Below, piece by piece: positions 1 to 12,300 of a DNA stretch of 64,000 bases (position 1 is its first letter; each line of letters starts with the position of its first letter). Position numbers and translations under genes: made by a program. The DNA is taken from contig MU130154.1 in the NCBI GenBank assembly GCA_015039465.1, positions 847,065 through 911,064 on the forward strand, given 5' to 3'. Source of the stretch: Phlegmacium glaucopus. Its lineage: Eukaryota; Basidiomycota; Agaricomycetes; Agaricales; Cortinariaceae. Under the pieces are notes generated by a model. The model had not been told where the DNA came from. It searched no databases and saw nothing but the letters and a program-made list of their open reading frames with translations.

Positions 1-1533
1 GCAAGGAGGACAATAACGGAGAGAAGGATTGATAACCATGAATCCTTGAGCGTCCATTGATAGAAAATAAAGATGAGGAGCGGGAAAGTTGCCAAAAGGC
101 TCTAAATACAATGAATCAGCAATCCGGAATGATGATTATAAATACACAGGAAACCCTTACTAGACGGAGGATCCATCCCTTAACAAAAAATAATGGTAGA
201 GAAGAGAAAAAGTGAGACACGGAGCTGTGGCGTCTCCGTCTACGTACGTGATCCACGGCGAATATACTGCCATACCCCAATAAGAAGATACCCATGGCGA
301 TAGCAAACATGCAAAGCACAAAAATGAACACTGTCATGAATGCATTCGCGGTAGCGATGTGAATAGTGTTCACAAAAATCGGGACGCCAGCCTGGAGAAC
401 GTTCGAAGATGAAGCTGTAACGGTCTGCACTTCTCCAGTGACTACAGCACGGACTTTCGAAAGGACTGGGCCGATATTTAGAGGCGAGGAGAATTTGGCA
501 AAAGATGGTGGTAGTTCCCTTGGTGAGATGGAAAGGAATGGAATTGCGATGGCGGAATTAGAATTGTAAGGGCTAAGCTTGCGGTTCACGAGGCCTACAG
601 CTGATCCACCAGTGGCGTCTGCGAGATGGCCGCCGGTTAGATGCCGCATGCGATTAATCGAATTCTGTAATGTCGAGGAAGATATGAGACCTACGGCCCA
701 TGCAAAGTTCAAAGAAAAGGCTCTGTAGACGGAAGGATAGTTGAGGCTCAAGAATGAGCTGCTGGCAATCGACTGGTAGAGATAAATGAGCTCAAGGAAA
801 CGGAATGGAGCCATGGCTTCGGGGGACGCGAAAGAGTGCCAACCCGCCGAGAGGAGGGCCGCAAGTGCAATGCCCGCTGTGCTCCACTCCACTGCAGGTT
901 GATGAGCAGACCACCCATTGGATATTGTAGCCTGAACACAAGCTTTAACAACTCCTGTGTTAACTTCTGTCAAAGTGAGTTGGCCGAAACCTTCCAGATC
1001 TGGGATTTTGAAAGCTATCGCGGGAAGTTTATCGAGAACACTTAATGAAGGGGGCAGGGTGAGCGTGTCAGCGCCCGTGAAGTTATACATGGGAAGAGGA
1101 CAGAGAGCCCCGTTGAGAAGATTGCAGAGGTCGAGGGTGACGTTAACAGGGTTCATCCCGTACACATTGAGAAAAAGGTTTGCAGAGACATTGACATTAG
1201 CTTGCTGTAGAATAAGAAGTGAGGTTAAGCATCTTTATCTAATAAACACATTGAAAACACGCACGACACTCGATATGGAGAGATTGAAAACGACAGAAGT
1301 GTTGTGGGGAAAGTATGCAATCTCGAATCGTTGAACGAGAAGGGTTTCAGGTGGGTTGCAGTATGTTACAGAAGACGCAACTAGGTAGTTGTAGTTTTAG
1401 CTTTAGATAACCATAATGGGAGAAGAGACTGACATAAAGATTCCTCCCGAGCGTAAGAAGCTGGCATCAAAGCGGAAAGAAGTAGAGCAAAGACAAGGGC
1501 TCGCGACCAGGCGAGAATAGAAAACGTGAACAT
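1..1533 (-). CDS. TRP-like ion channel / FLC-family membrane protein (N-terminal part, cut by window edge)
   Basis: This is the N-terminal half of a fungal TRP-like/FLC (flavin carrier) membrane protein, probably acting in the secretory pathway or plasma membrane. Translation from the ATG at 1533 gives a signal peptide (start MFTFSILAW, ending near PASYA). A Cys-containing lumenal ML-like domain follows, with the family pattern GALCPLP and several N-glycosylation sites. After it come a transmembrane segment around FMTVFIFVLCMFAIAMG, a basic RRRRR stretch and further membrane helices that run off base 1. Introns are inferred at about 1378-1430, 1179-1237 and 62-150. They restore a continuous frame: ESLF joins ASSVTYC, and GWILRL joins SLLATFPLL. 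The stop codons in the unspliced reading are therefore intronic, not damage. Known family members act in calcium handling and wall integrity; that role is inferred here. Confidence 0.85.
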
Positions 1534-3363
1534 GAATGTGTGGAAGGAGATTTGAAGGTGTATGAACTGGGAAGCGGGGTTGTGGATACTTCTTTTATAT
1601 CCATCAGCAAGGAGATAACGAAAAGCCATTGTCCTCTCACCAGAACAACAGCGGCTATTGTTCTTTTGTACGAGTCGGGTTCTGCGTCAAATAACCCTGT
1701 ACTTGCCGAAATCTAAGGCCGTGACTTGTTTATATTTGATGAATTTCTAGGTTCTAAGTTGACCACTTCCAGAGCAGAGCGTGCATTTGGCGCGTGTAGG
1801 AGACGAGGATGTTTGCTTTCAATATACCCCTTATGTACAACTTTATTTTTAGAGGCGCATCAAATGCTAGTGCCTTTATTTGGTGATATCACGTAAGGTA
1901 GCTGATATAATGGAACTGAGCATTCAACGAGGCATGTGCGATGATGTTGGAAATTGATGAAATCTGCGTGCATGCAGTGCCGCAGTTCCTTGTTTTTGTT
2001 GACATAGTACATGCTTCACACAGCCGGGGTAGCCGTAGATGAAAAGTGGGTAGATATAACGCGCTATAACGCGAGGCTGATGATAGTGCAAAAGACTCAC
2101 CACTGACGAATCGTTCATAGCCAGGTGCAGATTAGAACATCTCCAGAGGGAAGCACTGTATGCCGGCAAGAGCCAATAGATTGAATAGCTATGTGTAAGC
2201 ACTTTTGCCGGGGTCATCGATCTCCATAGGGGTTAAAGGAGTGGTACGTCGGTGCTGAATAAGGATTCGAAATTAAGGGATCCAGGGTGGAATGAAAGGC
2301 ATGATCAATCTGCATTCCTGGGAAGACGCTTTGGAGAACAATAAATCGGAAACACATCCGAGTTCTAAGCTACCTTATCAAGATTACTAGAGAGCTATGG
2401 CACTGTTCAACCAGTGCACGTACGACATCCCCTGCGTGGAAAGCTGATCCTCCTCATCTGTAGCCATCATTTGATTAAAGAAGGGACCAAGTTCTGGGAC
2501 TTTGCTCTCGAAATAGTGAGCTCGGCTGATGGAGTGTATGCTTATACTAGTGACCCGAACATGAATCAGCCTTGAAGAGATTGTGATTTCCTGTATCCGG
2601 TACAGGGGAAACTTTTGAACCCTTCTCTGCCAATGGGGACAACCCAAATCCATATAATGCGTAGGGGACGTGAGGAGGTTCTCTTAGGCTCCCAGCACTT
2701 TGAAGACTGCCGTTTGTAACAATACTCATTCCTACGTTTGTTCTAGCAAGTCGCGATGCACGATGTAAGAAAGCAAACGTATAAGAGGAGCTGAGATTCT
2801 ACCTCAAGACACATTTTGGTGATTCCAATCAGTTCGGCCACTCTAATTCAAAGGCGCCGTCCCATCTAGAATGTTTGATCAGTTCTAGCGGTCCGCATGC
2901 CTTGATATGATAGCGAAGATACATGTATCGAAGGTGAGATACTCAATGACGGGGATGGTATGGTTTCGGGGATCCCCGCACAGATCTGGACTATTCAACA
3001 ACTTCGAGACCTAAAACTCGTTGGATCGTGTAAACATGTCAGATAAGGCCCTGTAATACTAATAGTACTTCAGCTGTGATTTCGAGAACTGAGAGTGAGA
3101 ATATAAATATGCGCAGGTCGATATGAAACACTGGAAGTCGTCCAAGAATTTGCCGTAGGGATAAGCCGAGGCAGCAGTGGTATCGCTGGTGGCTAGTGGG
3201 CATAGAGAATGTATCCCTAGGTTGCCCTGTAGAGTTCGTCAAAGTCTTCGCCTCAGTTGAGCACGGTATACTTGTTTTTTTCCCACGAAATAAGTGACTG
3301 ACCGGCCACGCCCGACTTTCTGTTTGTCGTCGTCGCTGTTCGTCCACTCGTTACAATTCAACC
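1534..3363. other. intergenic, 1.8 kb, between divergent genes
   Basis: This stretch separates the divergent channel gene and ATP synthase OSCP gene, so it should hold both promoters. The only hint of coding is on the minus strand at 2387-2729. There, two short open frames could join across a very short intron and end in a readable C-terminus (ELGPFFNQMMATDEEDQ). I recognise no domain, and the splice needed would be under 40 nt, so I do not call a gene. Confidence 0.4.
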
Positions 3364-4123
3364 ATGTTACTCGCCTCAACAGCACGTTCAGCCTCTAGAA
3401 CACCAGGCTTGGGCCGCCGCGCAGCTTCAGCCATTGCTTCAAAATACTCAAAGGCTGTCTTCGGCGCTGCTCTCTCTAAATCTCCTCAAACCCTCACTCA
3501 AGTCCACACCGAACTTTCCAATGTGTCCAACACAATTAAAGCAAACCCAGAGATCAACACATTTGTGAATAACCCTACCTTATCTCTGCAGGAACGGAAC
3601 AAAGGCATCCAAGGACTATTTGCCAAACTAGAAGGTACCGGCGCGAAGAAGGGGACTTATTCCGAAGTCACCAAAAATCTTTTCAGCGTGCTATCGGAGA
3701 ATGGGCGTCTCGGGGAAGTTGAAGGTGTTATTGAGGGCTTCAATGAGCTTGTGGCCCAACACAAGGGCGAGCTCACCGTCACCGTCACTTCGGCATCACC
3801 GTTGGCAAGAGACACCCTGAACCGTCTGGAAACAACTTTGAAGCAATCGCAGGCTGCTCAGGCCGCAAAGGTACTCAAAATTACCAACAAAGTTCGTTGA
3901 TTTGAATTCGACTTTTTGTTATTTTTAACGCGTATGTACTTATGACAGGTCAACCCCGCCGTCTTGGGAGGACTTATTGTTGACTTTGGTGATAAAACTA
4001 TCGACCTTAGTGTTCAATCCCGAGTCACCAAGCTTAATACCGTTTTGACACGTACTCCCCCTCCCTTATTCTTTCCTTGTATGATCCATTCTAATTTTTT
4101 TTCGTCTTCTAGAATCGGTCTAA
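3364..4123 (+). CDS. ATP5: mitochondrial ATP synthase subunit 5 (OSCP)
   Basis: Oligomycin-sensitivity-conferring protein is the peripheral-stalk subunit that ties the F1 head to the stator of mitochondrial ATP synthase. The N-terminus is rich in Arg, Ser and Ala (MLLASTARSASRTPG), typical of a matrix-targeting presequence. The OSCP/delta fold follows, with recognisable blocks such as ASKYSKAVFGAA, FVNNPTLS and the C-terminal signature GGLIVDFGDKTIDLS. Exons are 3364-3891, 3949-4051 and 4113-4123. The last exon is only 11 nt and supplies the end TQSV. Both introns have GT..AG ends and restore the frame exactly. Encoded length is about 213 residues, normal for the family. It is a housekeeping gene with a dense intergenic region on either side. 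Confidence 0.96.
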
Positions 4124-5330
4124 GATCTATTATGCAACCACGAGCAACTTCTGCCGTCGATAGAATCTTATCGCTTTCATACGCCGCATCTTCTTATCCT
4201 ATCATAGGCCTGTCTTCACCAATTAGATGTCGCGTTGAGACAAAATAAACTTATTTGGAAATAACTGACTTTTTTAAACGCTTAGTAGCTTGCCAAACTT
4301 CCTTTGTAATCATTGAGGGTCAGTGCCAAGTTGAAAACTATCCGAGGATCAAGTGATCATGGCGTCCGCAAGCAACAAAGGTGTATTTTACCATGAATTG
4401 TGTTCTTCGGGGCCAACTGTTTCTTCACTCATGCCACCTCGCAATCTCAGTCTACTAAACGAAGTTTGGGAGTTCGCCACTAGGAATTTTTCTCTCAGCT
4501 GATCTTCCATTTTAGATATATATGGCGTTAGCAACACGTGTGGACAAGTGTAGCTATTATTGATGATGAAATCCTATGACATATGTCGGCATGTCATGCT
4601 TCACAAGTCTCCTGTCCACAAAATCCGTTCGCCGGTCTTGAAAAATGAATAGAAATGCTGTCCAAACCGATTGCAAGACAGTTGGCAAGTTTTTTTTTTT
4701 TTCTAGTCCTTGTATTTTCAAGCCAAGGAATGACGAAGGAACGTACATATGTGGTACCCTTACACGTTGCAAACTAGAACCCACACGAGAGCCCTCTGAA
4801 CTAAGGACGAATAACCAACGGGGCTTTCCAGAAGGTCGGGTAACAGTGCGCCCGTATACCCGCGTGTCGATGACAGTGTTGGAAATATCTTGTATAGAAA
4901 ACTTGCGTTCTAATCACCGGCGAAGGCTTGGGACAAGGGAAAGATAAAACAAACCTGGGAAATTCTGGACGCTACTGGAAGTTTTGCTCTCGACGCTGGG
5001 CAGAGAGAAGAGAACGCATTATCCTTCTTATGCGTTTTGGTGCGGATAAGCATATTATAAACGCGAATGGGTGGGAGACGCTCGCTCGTTTCATACGTTC
5101 TCTGGCACGGCAGAAGTAAAGGATCATTTACCTACTTACGAATACCCATACTCACCTTAATGTCTGTCACATCAATCCCCCCCAGCATAATCTCTCCTTC
5201 CTTCGTTCCCAGGCGCAGCCCTGAACGGCAGGAATCCAGAACATTTTGCTTCACGGCTTCTTTGGGTTCGTCATATAAATTCACTCCTTCTACGTTTCAG
5301 CTTTTACAGCTCACAGCCCCTTTTCTAAGT
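4124..5330 (+). other. intergenic, 1.2 kb
   Basis: This holds the 3' UTR of the OSCP gene and the promoter of the downstream methyltransferase gene. There is a run of T at 4690-4702. No open frame here looks like a conserved protein and I see no RNA gene. Confidence 0.4.
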
Positions 5331-6170
5331 ATGATTGGACCCCTCATTAAAATACCATGTATCTTGGTTGCGATGGTCGGGCTCCATGTGACGGCAACTC
5401 CTCCTCAGCCGCCGCCTAACGTTAATGAAAAAGTACCTTCCACCAGACTAGAAGTTATACTGCAGCAGCGTTCGGGGCTGCTTTTGATCAAGGTATGAAC
5501 TCTCACATAATCACAATCACGTATGGTGAGATGCTCATATCTACGTCACAGACGTTATGCTATGCTGCTGCACTGGCTGAAACGGCGGTCATTCTTGCAG
5601 CCAGAAATGCGGAATTGCCAATATCTCAGAAAATCATAGCCAACCTCGTGTTCTCTGGAAGCGCCAATAATATACGACCCACTCCTCTCTTCTTCCTTGG
5701 GACATTCATGACGGGCCTGGGTGGATATATAAGATATACTTGTTATCGTGCCCTCGGAAGGCTCTTCACATTCGAAATGTCCATTCGCAATAACCACCAA
5801 TTAATCACGGATGGACCATACAGCGTAGTCAGGCATCCTGCATACACTGGAGCAATTTTGACAGTGGCAGGGATCATCTGCTGCCATACCAGCCAGGTGC
5901 GTGTTCTTGGCATCTGTTGCCTTTTTGTTTGCTGCGTTATCTTACAATTTTTTTTAACGATAGGGTTCATGGACTAGAGAATGTGGGGTTTTAGAGACCA
6001 AATTTGGTCAGAGTGCTTTTTGGCTGTTTAGTGTTTTCGTATCCGCATTGACGGCCGGCTTGATGTTGCGCATGTCAAAGGAAGACGCAGCACTTAAAAA
6101 AACGTTTGGCAGTCAGTGGGACAATTGGGCAAGATTAGTCCCATATAGCATCTTGCCTTGGATATATTAA
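5331..6170 (+). CDS. isoprenylcysteine carboxyl methyltransferase (ICMT/STE14-like)
   Basis: This enzyme methylates the C-terminal prenylated cysteine of CaaX proteins such as Ras, Rho and, in fungi, lipopeptide pheromones, using S-adenosylmethionine at the ER membrane. Exons are 5331-5492, 5552-5896 and 5964-6170, giving 237 residues, the usual size for this family. The N-terminus is hydrophobic and several membrane helices follow. The SAM-binding signature RHPAYTG is at residues 148-154, and the C-terminal part carries the family's pattern KKTFGSQWDNWARLVPYSI. The start chosen is the ATG at 5331: it opens the hydrophobic N-terminus, and the longer upstream frame has no homology-like features. 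Mushrooms commonly carry several ICMT-like genes, so this may or may not be the main STE14 orthologue. Confidence 0.93.
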
Positions 6171-6757
6171 TCGTCATACTTATTTAAACACGACATAGAG
6201 GGTTATTGGATGCCATGCGTGGATTGGGCATCTAAATACAGTTACATAAGTTATACAATAGTATTATGCGAAACTTCCTGTCCGCAGGTAGACTTATGGT
6301 ACGCAAAACGCACAGTGAAATTTTTTGAGCGCGTAAGTATGGCTATGATGTCATGGTCCATGTAAAATGAAGAGGCCGGGCGCTTATTAATATCAAGCAA
6401 TAGGTCATAGACGATAGAGCTAGAAGCGATAGGTATCGAGATTCGGGGCAGACTTCAAACTCAAACTCAGGTTACGTTCAATTCATGGGCCGGTGTGACG
6501 CTTGAAGCTTGACATGACTTGATAGGTCAGAATAGGGCGGGTAAACCGAAGACTAGTTAGAAGATGATCTACAATAAGTAGAGCTAGTTTGCGACTGCAA
6601 AGCAAAGTACAAAAGACATGATAATGAGTACAGAGTATTGCAATTGCATAAACAACTTGTCGGGAACATGAAAACTTGACAACAGCATTGTGGATAATTA
6701 TAAGAGATGGAATGACAGAGTGAAACAAAAATATATAAAAATCGGGACATAAATCAC
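6171..6757. other. convergent intergenic region
   Basis: This region lies between the 3' ends of the ICMT gene (+) and the Smr-domain gene (-). It is A+T-rich with no credible coding frame, and presumably holds two 3' UTRs and transcription ends. Confidence 0.4.
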
Positions 6758-9021
6758 TCAAGATGGAGGCTGTGGTGGAGGTAAAGTCACCACCAATACT
6801 CCTGGATTCCTCGCGTCAACCTCGCACTTGAATCCATTTCTGCATAGTTCATCATCAGTAAATAATATTGTCTGAAAGGAGGAAACCAAACTTCATTATT
6901 TCAGTCTGAACGGTCTTCTTCAACACTGGCTTCCCGTTGATAGAATGTTTGCCCTGGCCGACGATAAGGTATAATTGTTTCCGGCCTTCTTTGATAGCTT
7001 TTGCCAAAGCACGTTCAGCGCGTATAAACGCTTCTCGGGGACGAAGGCCGTGCAAGTCGATTTTATGGCCTTTATCCAAAGGATTACAGGCTAAATGACA
7101 TGTAATAGATCAGACTAAGTAGAATAGGCATAGCAAAAGGCTAACCAGCATAATATCTCCTCGCAGCCTTCTCATGCAACTTGTATGCCTTATCATCCAG
7201 CTCCCTCACACGAATCTTTAATATGAGCGCTTCCGCCGTCTTGCCTTGCGCTTCCGCTATCTTGCGTTCCATATCTAGCTGTTCACGCGATTGCTCTTCC
7301 TGCCTGGCTTGTTTTCTAAACTCGTCGGCTCTGAGGAACAACTTACTCGGTACACGCGTGGAGAGTTGCGAAAGCATAGTGGTATCTGAAAAGATGGTGG
7401 ATGGGGATGGAGGTGCGGGGCTTTCAGTTGGAGAAGAGCGGCGAGGAAAAAATGACCCCGAGGGCGGCAGTGGGGGTTGGAGAAGGAGGTTTTGCGAGAG
7501 AGAACCAGGCATGTGAAGTTCTTCTAAGACTTCATCGTTGTTCGGGGTGTCTGGAGGACGGTCAGAGGAATTTCCCTCAACATCAGAAAGACGGATGTAA
7601 TCGTCGCTGCCCAGGCCAGAATGCACATTTAAAACCAGAGGAGACAACTGAGCACGCTCCGCCTCCAGGCCTTCTCCAGATATCATCCGTACGGGGGTCA
7701 GGAGAGGGTCGTCATTTTCGTTGTCTGTTTCTGCATTCAAGGTATCTCGCAGACCAGGCGTTCGAAGTTCGTCACTGTCAGGGGACTTGTCATCAATGTT
7801 GTTATCGTTGCCGTTGTGGTCTCGGCATACATCAACGATCTGGGGAATGTCAATGTTTATATCGCCTAAGTTGCGTGGTGTGGTGTGTATCTGCCAAAAT
7901 AGATCTTGACGCTTCCGTTGGGGTATAGGAACGGGTATTGGAGCGGCTGGGGACATGGTTGGGGAGAATGGAGTGGTAAAAATATCATCGGGGTTTTGGT
8001 TTGTAGAATAGGATGTCAGTACTCTTTTTGTACCAACTTGAGGAGGGGAAGAATATGCCACCCTGTTGAATTCTGGCGGGGGAATAATGGATATTGCCCC
8101 GAAAGGAGAGAAACTGGTTAACTGCTGATTTTTATCAAATTCTGTCTTGTTCCGTTGATGGACCGTTTCAGGAGGAGTGGTATCTTCACAAGACGATAGC
8201 TCGGCGATGGGAGAGAGTCGGTGGGGGGACAATGATTTGGTAGTATCGTGAAAATCAGCATTGCTGGTTTGAACATCATGCCCGTCTGAAGGAGCAGCAC
8301 TCTGAGCGCTTTCCGGAGGTGTGGGGAGAAGATCACGGGCCTTGAGAGGCGAACCTGAGTCAGGGGAGCGCTCAAGAATAAAAGCCAAACCAGAACGAGG
8401 GCGGACAGGTCGAATAGGGGAATCGACGGGCTGAGGTGTTTGAAGATGGACAGGTTTGGGGGAAGGGGAGTCGATATCTGATGTTTCGTGTAGGAAGAAA
8501 CTAGGAGGTGTGGGTGGAGGGATGGAAGATATAAATGGAGTGGAGGATTGCTGTGGGGCTTGTGATGGAAGGAAGTGCGACTCGGAGTGGGAAGGTCCAA
8601 TGGTTCTCATTCGCAGTGGGAGAGGAGTAGAAAGGATTTGAAGGGCTTCCGAACTTGACCGCGAATGCCTATGTCTTCGTTCCCTCTCTCGCTCTTTTTC
8701 CCTCTCTCGCTGTCTTCTCAACGCAGAGCGTAGACTCGCGTGCGGGGAGACCGCTTCCGACACGAGTGTTCCGAAAGCCGTCCACAGCAAGACCAAGAAT
8801 AGTCTGAGTAAATTTTTGGAGATGAGGAGGTCAGCAGCAAGACGTAAGCTGTATGCGAGAACATGGTCGAGATGGGGAGAAGGGGAACGAGCTGAGAGTT
8901 GATGAACGATGATACCTTCCCAGATACCAAGTAGGGCAGCTGTGAGTTTGACACTAGGGCCAGAGGTAGTAAGAAAGATACGCAGGCCAAGGCCGGCTAC
9001 GATGGAGAGAATGACGTCCAT
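6758..9021 (-). CDS. membrane-anchored Smr-domain protein, paralogue 1 (intact Smr motifs)
   Basis: The product has 718 residues from exons 9021-7146, 7090-6892 and 6839-6758. Residues 1 to about 100 form a hydrophobic module with the patterns GLGLR, WEG, RLAADLL and LVLLWTAFG, probably two to four membrane or membrane-associated helices. A very long Ser/Pro-rich, low-complexity linker follows (about 105-570). A charged helix of the DUF1771 type (ending KLHEKAARRYY) leads into a C-terminal Smr domain. That domain has DLHGL at 637-641, GQGKHS at 670-675 and ends NPGVLVVTLPPP. Smr domains in other proteins bind or cut nucleic acid, and the intact DLH and GxGxHS motifs would allow this. The membrane fusion suggests action at an organelle surface, which is inference. 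A paralogue lies at 52774-55846. The gene is divergent from the chitin synthase across 303 bp. Confidence 0.88.
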
Positions 9022-9324
9022 TTTGTGGAGAACGATTGGGGTATATTGATGATAGTGGCTGGGGAGATGAACATGGCAGCGGCGAAGAGCACGATGACAG
9101 TGCGTGTATAGCTGCTTCTGTCAAGCCAGCCTCGTGTATTTCGTCAGGAATACTATACTTGAACGATTAAACCTTATAGACGGCCTTTAAACGTCTCTAA
9201 GCAAAGCAAAGGAATATCTGGTACCTTAAGAGTCCCAGACTGAAATTGACACGGTGGGTCAGTGGCAGTGCCCAGCATCGCGGTCAGGTGATGGACGCGA
9301 CTTGTCCAATAACCAACGCTAGCC
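9022..9324. promoter_or_regulatory. shared divergent promoter, Smr-domain gene and chitin synthase
   Basis: Only 303 bp separate the start codons of the two divergent genes, so the region must serve both. I cannot assign individual sites with confidence. Confidence 0.4.
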
Positions 9325-12300
9325 ATGGCCTCAAGACGAAAACCAGCTCCTCGAATAAAGACTCCTTCGAATGATATAGTACAACAGGAACCCGCCGACC
9401 CACAGCTCCCAAGATACAGACTCTCAGATGCACCGACGATCGGCGACGCTGTTGACCAACTTCTTGCCCAACATCCAGCACAAGAGCCACCATCCAGTCA
9501 GACGGATCCATTTCAAGATGTAGCTTCCTCAATAATAGATGGTCAAGCGTCAATAAGTCACGAATCACATCCAACTATCGAGTATAAACCATACCAACCA
9601 GGTCAATATCTAGCGCCCATAATTACTGGAGAGACTCTGCAACTTGAACCGGAAATACCAGGAGCACCCCCATCTACTACACACTCTGATCCATTTTACG
9701 ACCCTACTGCGTCACTATCCTCGCTTCATCAATCAAACTCACCTAACTCTGCTACGCCTACAGAATACTACTACAATCAAGATCAGGCTTACATCCCGTC
9801 TTCAAATCAATCCTATGTGTCCTCTTATGATCATAGTACCCTCCCTGCAGGGTCTGAGATTGACCACTTCCGCCATGACACTGAAGCATTTGCCTCAGGA
9901 AATTATTCCCGTGCATCCTATCGCCCTCCTCGATCGCGCTCGCCAACCCCGGCAGTCGACGATGAAGATTATTTTGTCGTTGGTAATGAATCTGTGCATT
10001 ATACAGGCTATCCAGACTCGACATTTGATTACGATCCAGAGAAAGAAGTTCTTCACCGCCAGCACCCGGCTACCGAAAAGCCATATTATATCGAAAGAGG
10101 TTATCTTTCCAACGGCCGCGCTGTTGTATATGACCCAGAACCAGAAACGCCCACATCTACGCTAAATTCCTTACCTCCCGAAACTCCTTTAGAGACCCGA
10201 CATTTTGGCCCCGCGCCTTCAGGTCGCGTACTACGAAGGCACAAAACAAAACGACGCGTACAATTGACGAATGGTAATTTGGTAGTGGACTTGAATGTCC
10301 CTCCAAAGCTAGTACTACCTCGTCGTGGGGAACCCGAAACAATGAAAACGCGGTACACAGCAGTCACTTGCGACCCTGATCAATTTGAGAAGAAAGGGTT
10401 CTTCCTGAGGCAGAATGAGACGGGTCGAAGGACAGAGCTATTTATAGTAATAACAATGTATAATGTGCGTTTACCTTTCTTCCTTTCTTCGATTGCAACC
10501 ATTACTAATTTCGTCAATATCAGGAAGATGAAGTACTATTTTGTAGAACTATGTATGGTGTCATGCGAAACATCGCACATCTATGTACAAGGAAAAACTC
10601 ACAAACGTGGGGTCCTAACGCCTGGGAAAAGGTGGGCTACATTCATCTCTTTGTAAATTTTTTAACAATCTTTCTTCTTCAGGTCGTTGTCTGTATTGTT
10701 GCCGATGGGCGAAAAAAGATTCACCCGCGCGTCCTTGATTGTCTTACCCTGCTCGGAGTCTACCAACCAGGCGACCACATGAAAAATAAAGTCAACGAAA
10801 AAGAAGTGACCGCCCACTTGTTCGAATACACCACCTCCTTCGCCCTTGACCCGAATTTGCATTTCAAATACCCTGACAAAGGGATTGTACCTACTCAGAT
10901 TATCTTTTGTATGAAGGAGAAAAATCAGAAAAAAATCAATAGTCACAGGTGGTTTTTTAACGCATTTGCACCAATGTTGCAGGTTGGTTCGCGTCTTTCC
11001 TTGTATACGTTTTGACGATACTGACTGGCGGTGATATAGCCCAACGTCTGTGTCCTCTTAGACGTTGGTACCCGGCCAGGCAATAACAGTATCTACCGAC
11101 TATGGAAGGCATTTGATGTCAATTCGAGTGTCGCGGGCGCATGCGGGGAAATTGCAACATACAAGGGCAAAAACTGGTCTCTCCTCCTCAATCCACTTGG
11201 TAAGTCTTCCTTTTGGATGGCCCTGTTACATCTTTTTTTTGACACGGATGTGGATAGTCGCAGCTCAAAATTTCGAATACAAGGTCAGCTGTATATTGGA
11301 CAAACCGACCGAATCCATGTTTGGATATATCAGTGTGTTGGTATGTCATTTGCTGTGTATAACTGGTGTTTTATTTTGATGTACAACCCTATAGCCTGGA
11401 GCTTTCTCTGCATACCGGTAAGTGTTGTTCGCACCCCTATCGAACAACTTTCTAGGTCTGATACTTTTTCTGCTCACCCTCAGATATATCGCCTTACAAA
11501 ACGACGAGAACGGCGTGGGTCCACTCGCCTCTTATTTCAAAGGAGAAGTGTTACATGGACGAGATACGGATATATTTACGTCGAATATGTGTACGCCCTC
11601 TAATCTCTATTTTCAATGTTACGAACTAACACTATATTGGATGTCCTTAGACCTGGCAGAAGATGTATATATCTTCAACCATATCTGTCTATTTGCATAT
11701 ACTGAAATGGTCATTTTGAATTACAGCGTATTCTCTGCTTTGAACTCATCGCCAAAGCCAATTCAAGCTGGTTCGTCTTCCAGTTTCCTGCTTAAGTCCA
11801 TCATTTAACTTTCTCTAGGATCCTCAAATACGTGAAGGGTGCCATTGGTGAAACCGATGTTCCTGACGCATTACCCGAATTCATCTCCCAGCGACGCCGT
11901 TGGCTCAACGGTTCCTTCTTTGCCGCTACTTATGCAATAGCCCATGTAGGGCAGATCATGCGCTCCGGCCATAGCTTTTCTAGGAAAACGATGCTGATGG
12001 TGGAAACAGTGTATAACATCATAAATCTGGTGTTTTCGTGGTTTAGCATCGTAAGTTTGTTGAAGCGCATAAACGAAAGTTCCTAACCATCTTTATAATA
12101 ATTTAGGGCAACTTTTATTTATTTTTCGTAAAACTCCTATTTCTCAAATTGTGGAAGTTCATGCACTGATCTAAAAATGTTGGAAGATTGTGCTCACTTC
12201 GTCGCTGGAAGATCCTTCATTTAATTTGAACGGCATCCAGTATTTTAACAACGTAGTTCAGGTATGCCAGTCTTGCTCAAAATCACTCAGATATAGCTAC

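Noticed and set aside
1378..1430. In-frame stop after the signal peptide of the channel gene, suggesting a pseudogene
   Set aside because: A 53-nt GT..AG intron removes it and joins ESLF to ASSVTYC, continuing the family sequence.
2387..2729. Small minus-strand gene in the first intergenic region
   Set aside because: It would need an intron shorter than 40 nt, and neither part resembles a known family.
8118..8600. Minus-strand open frame of 160 codons inside the Smr-domain gene
   Set aside because: It is a different reading frame of the same strand within the Pro/Ser-rich linker of that gene. It is Pro/Leu/His-rich and resembles no domain.
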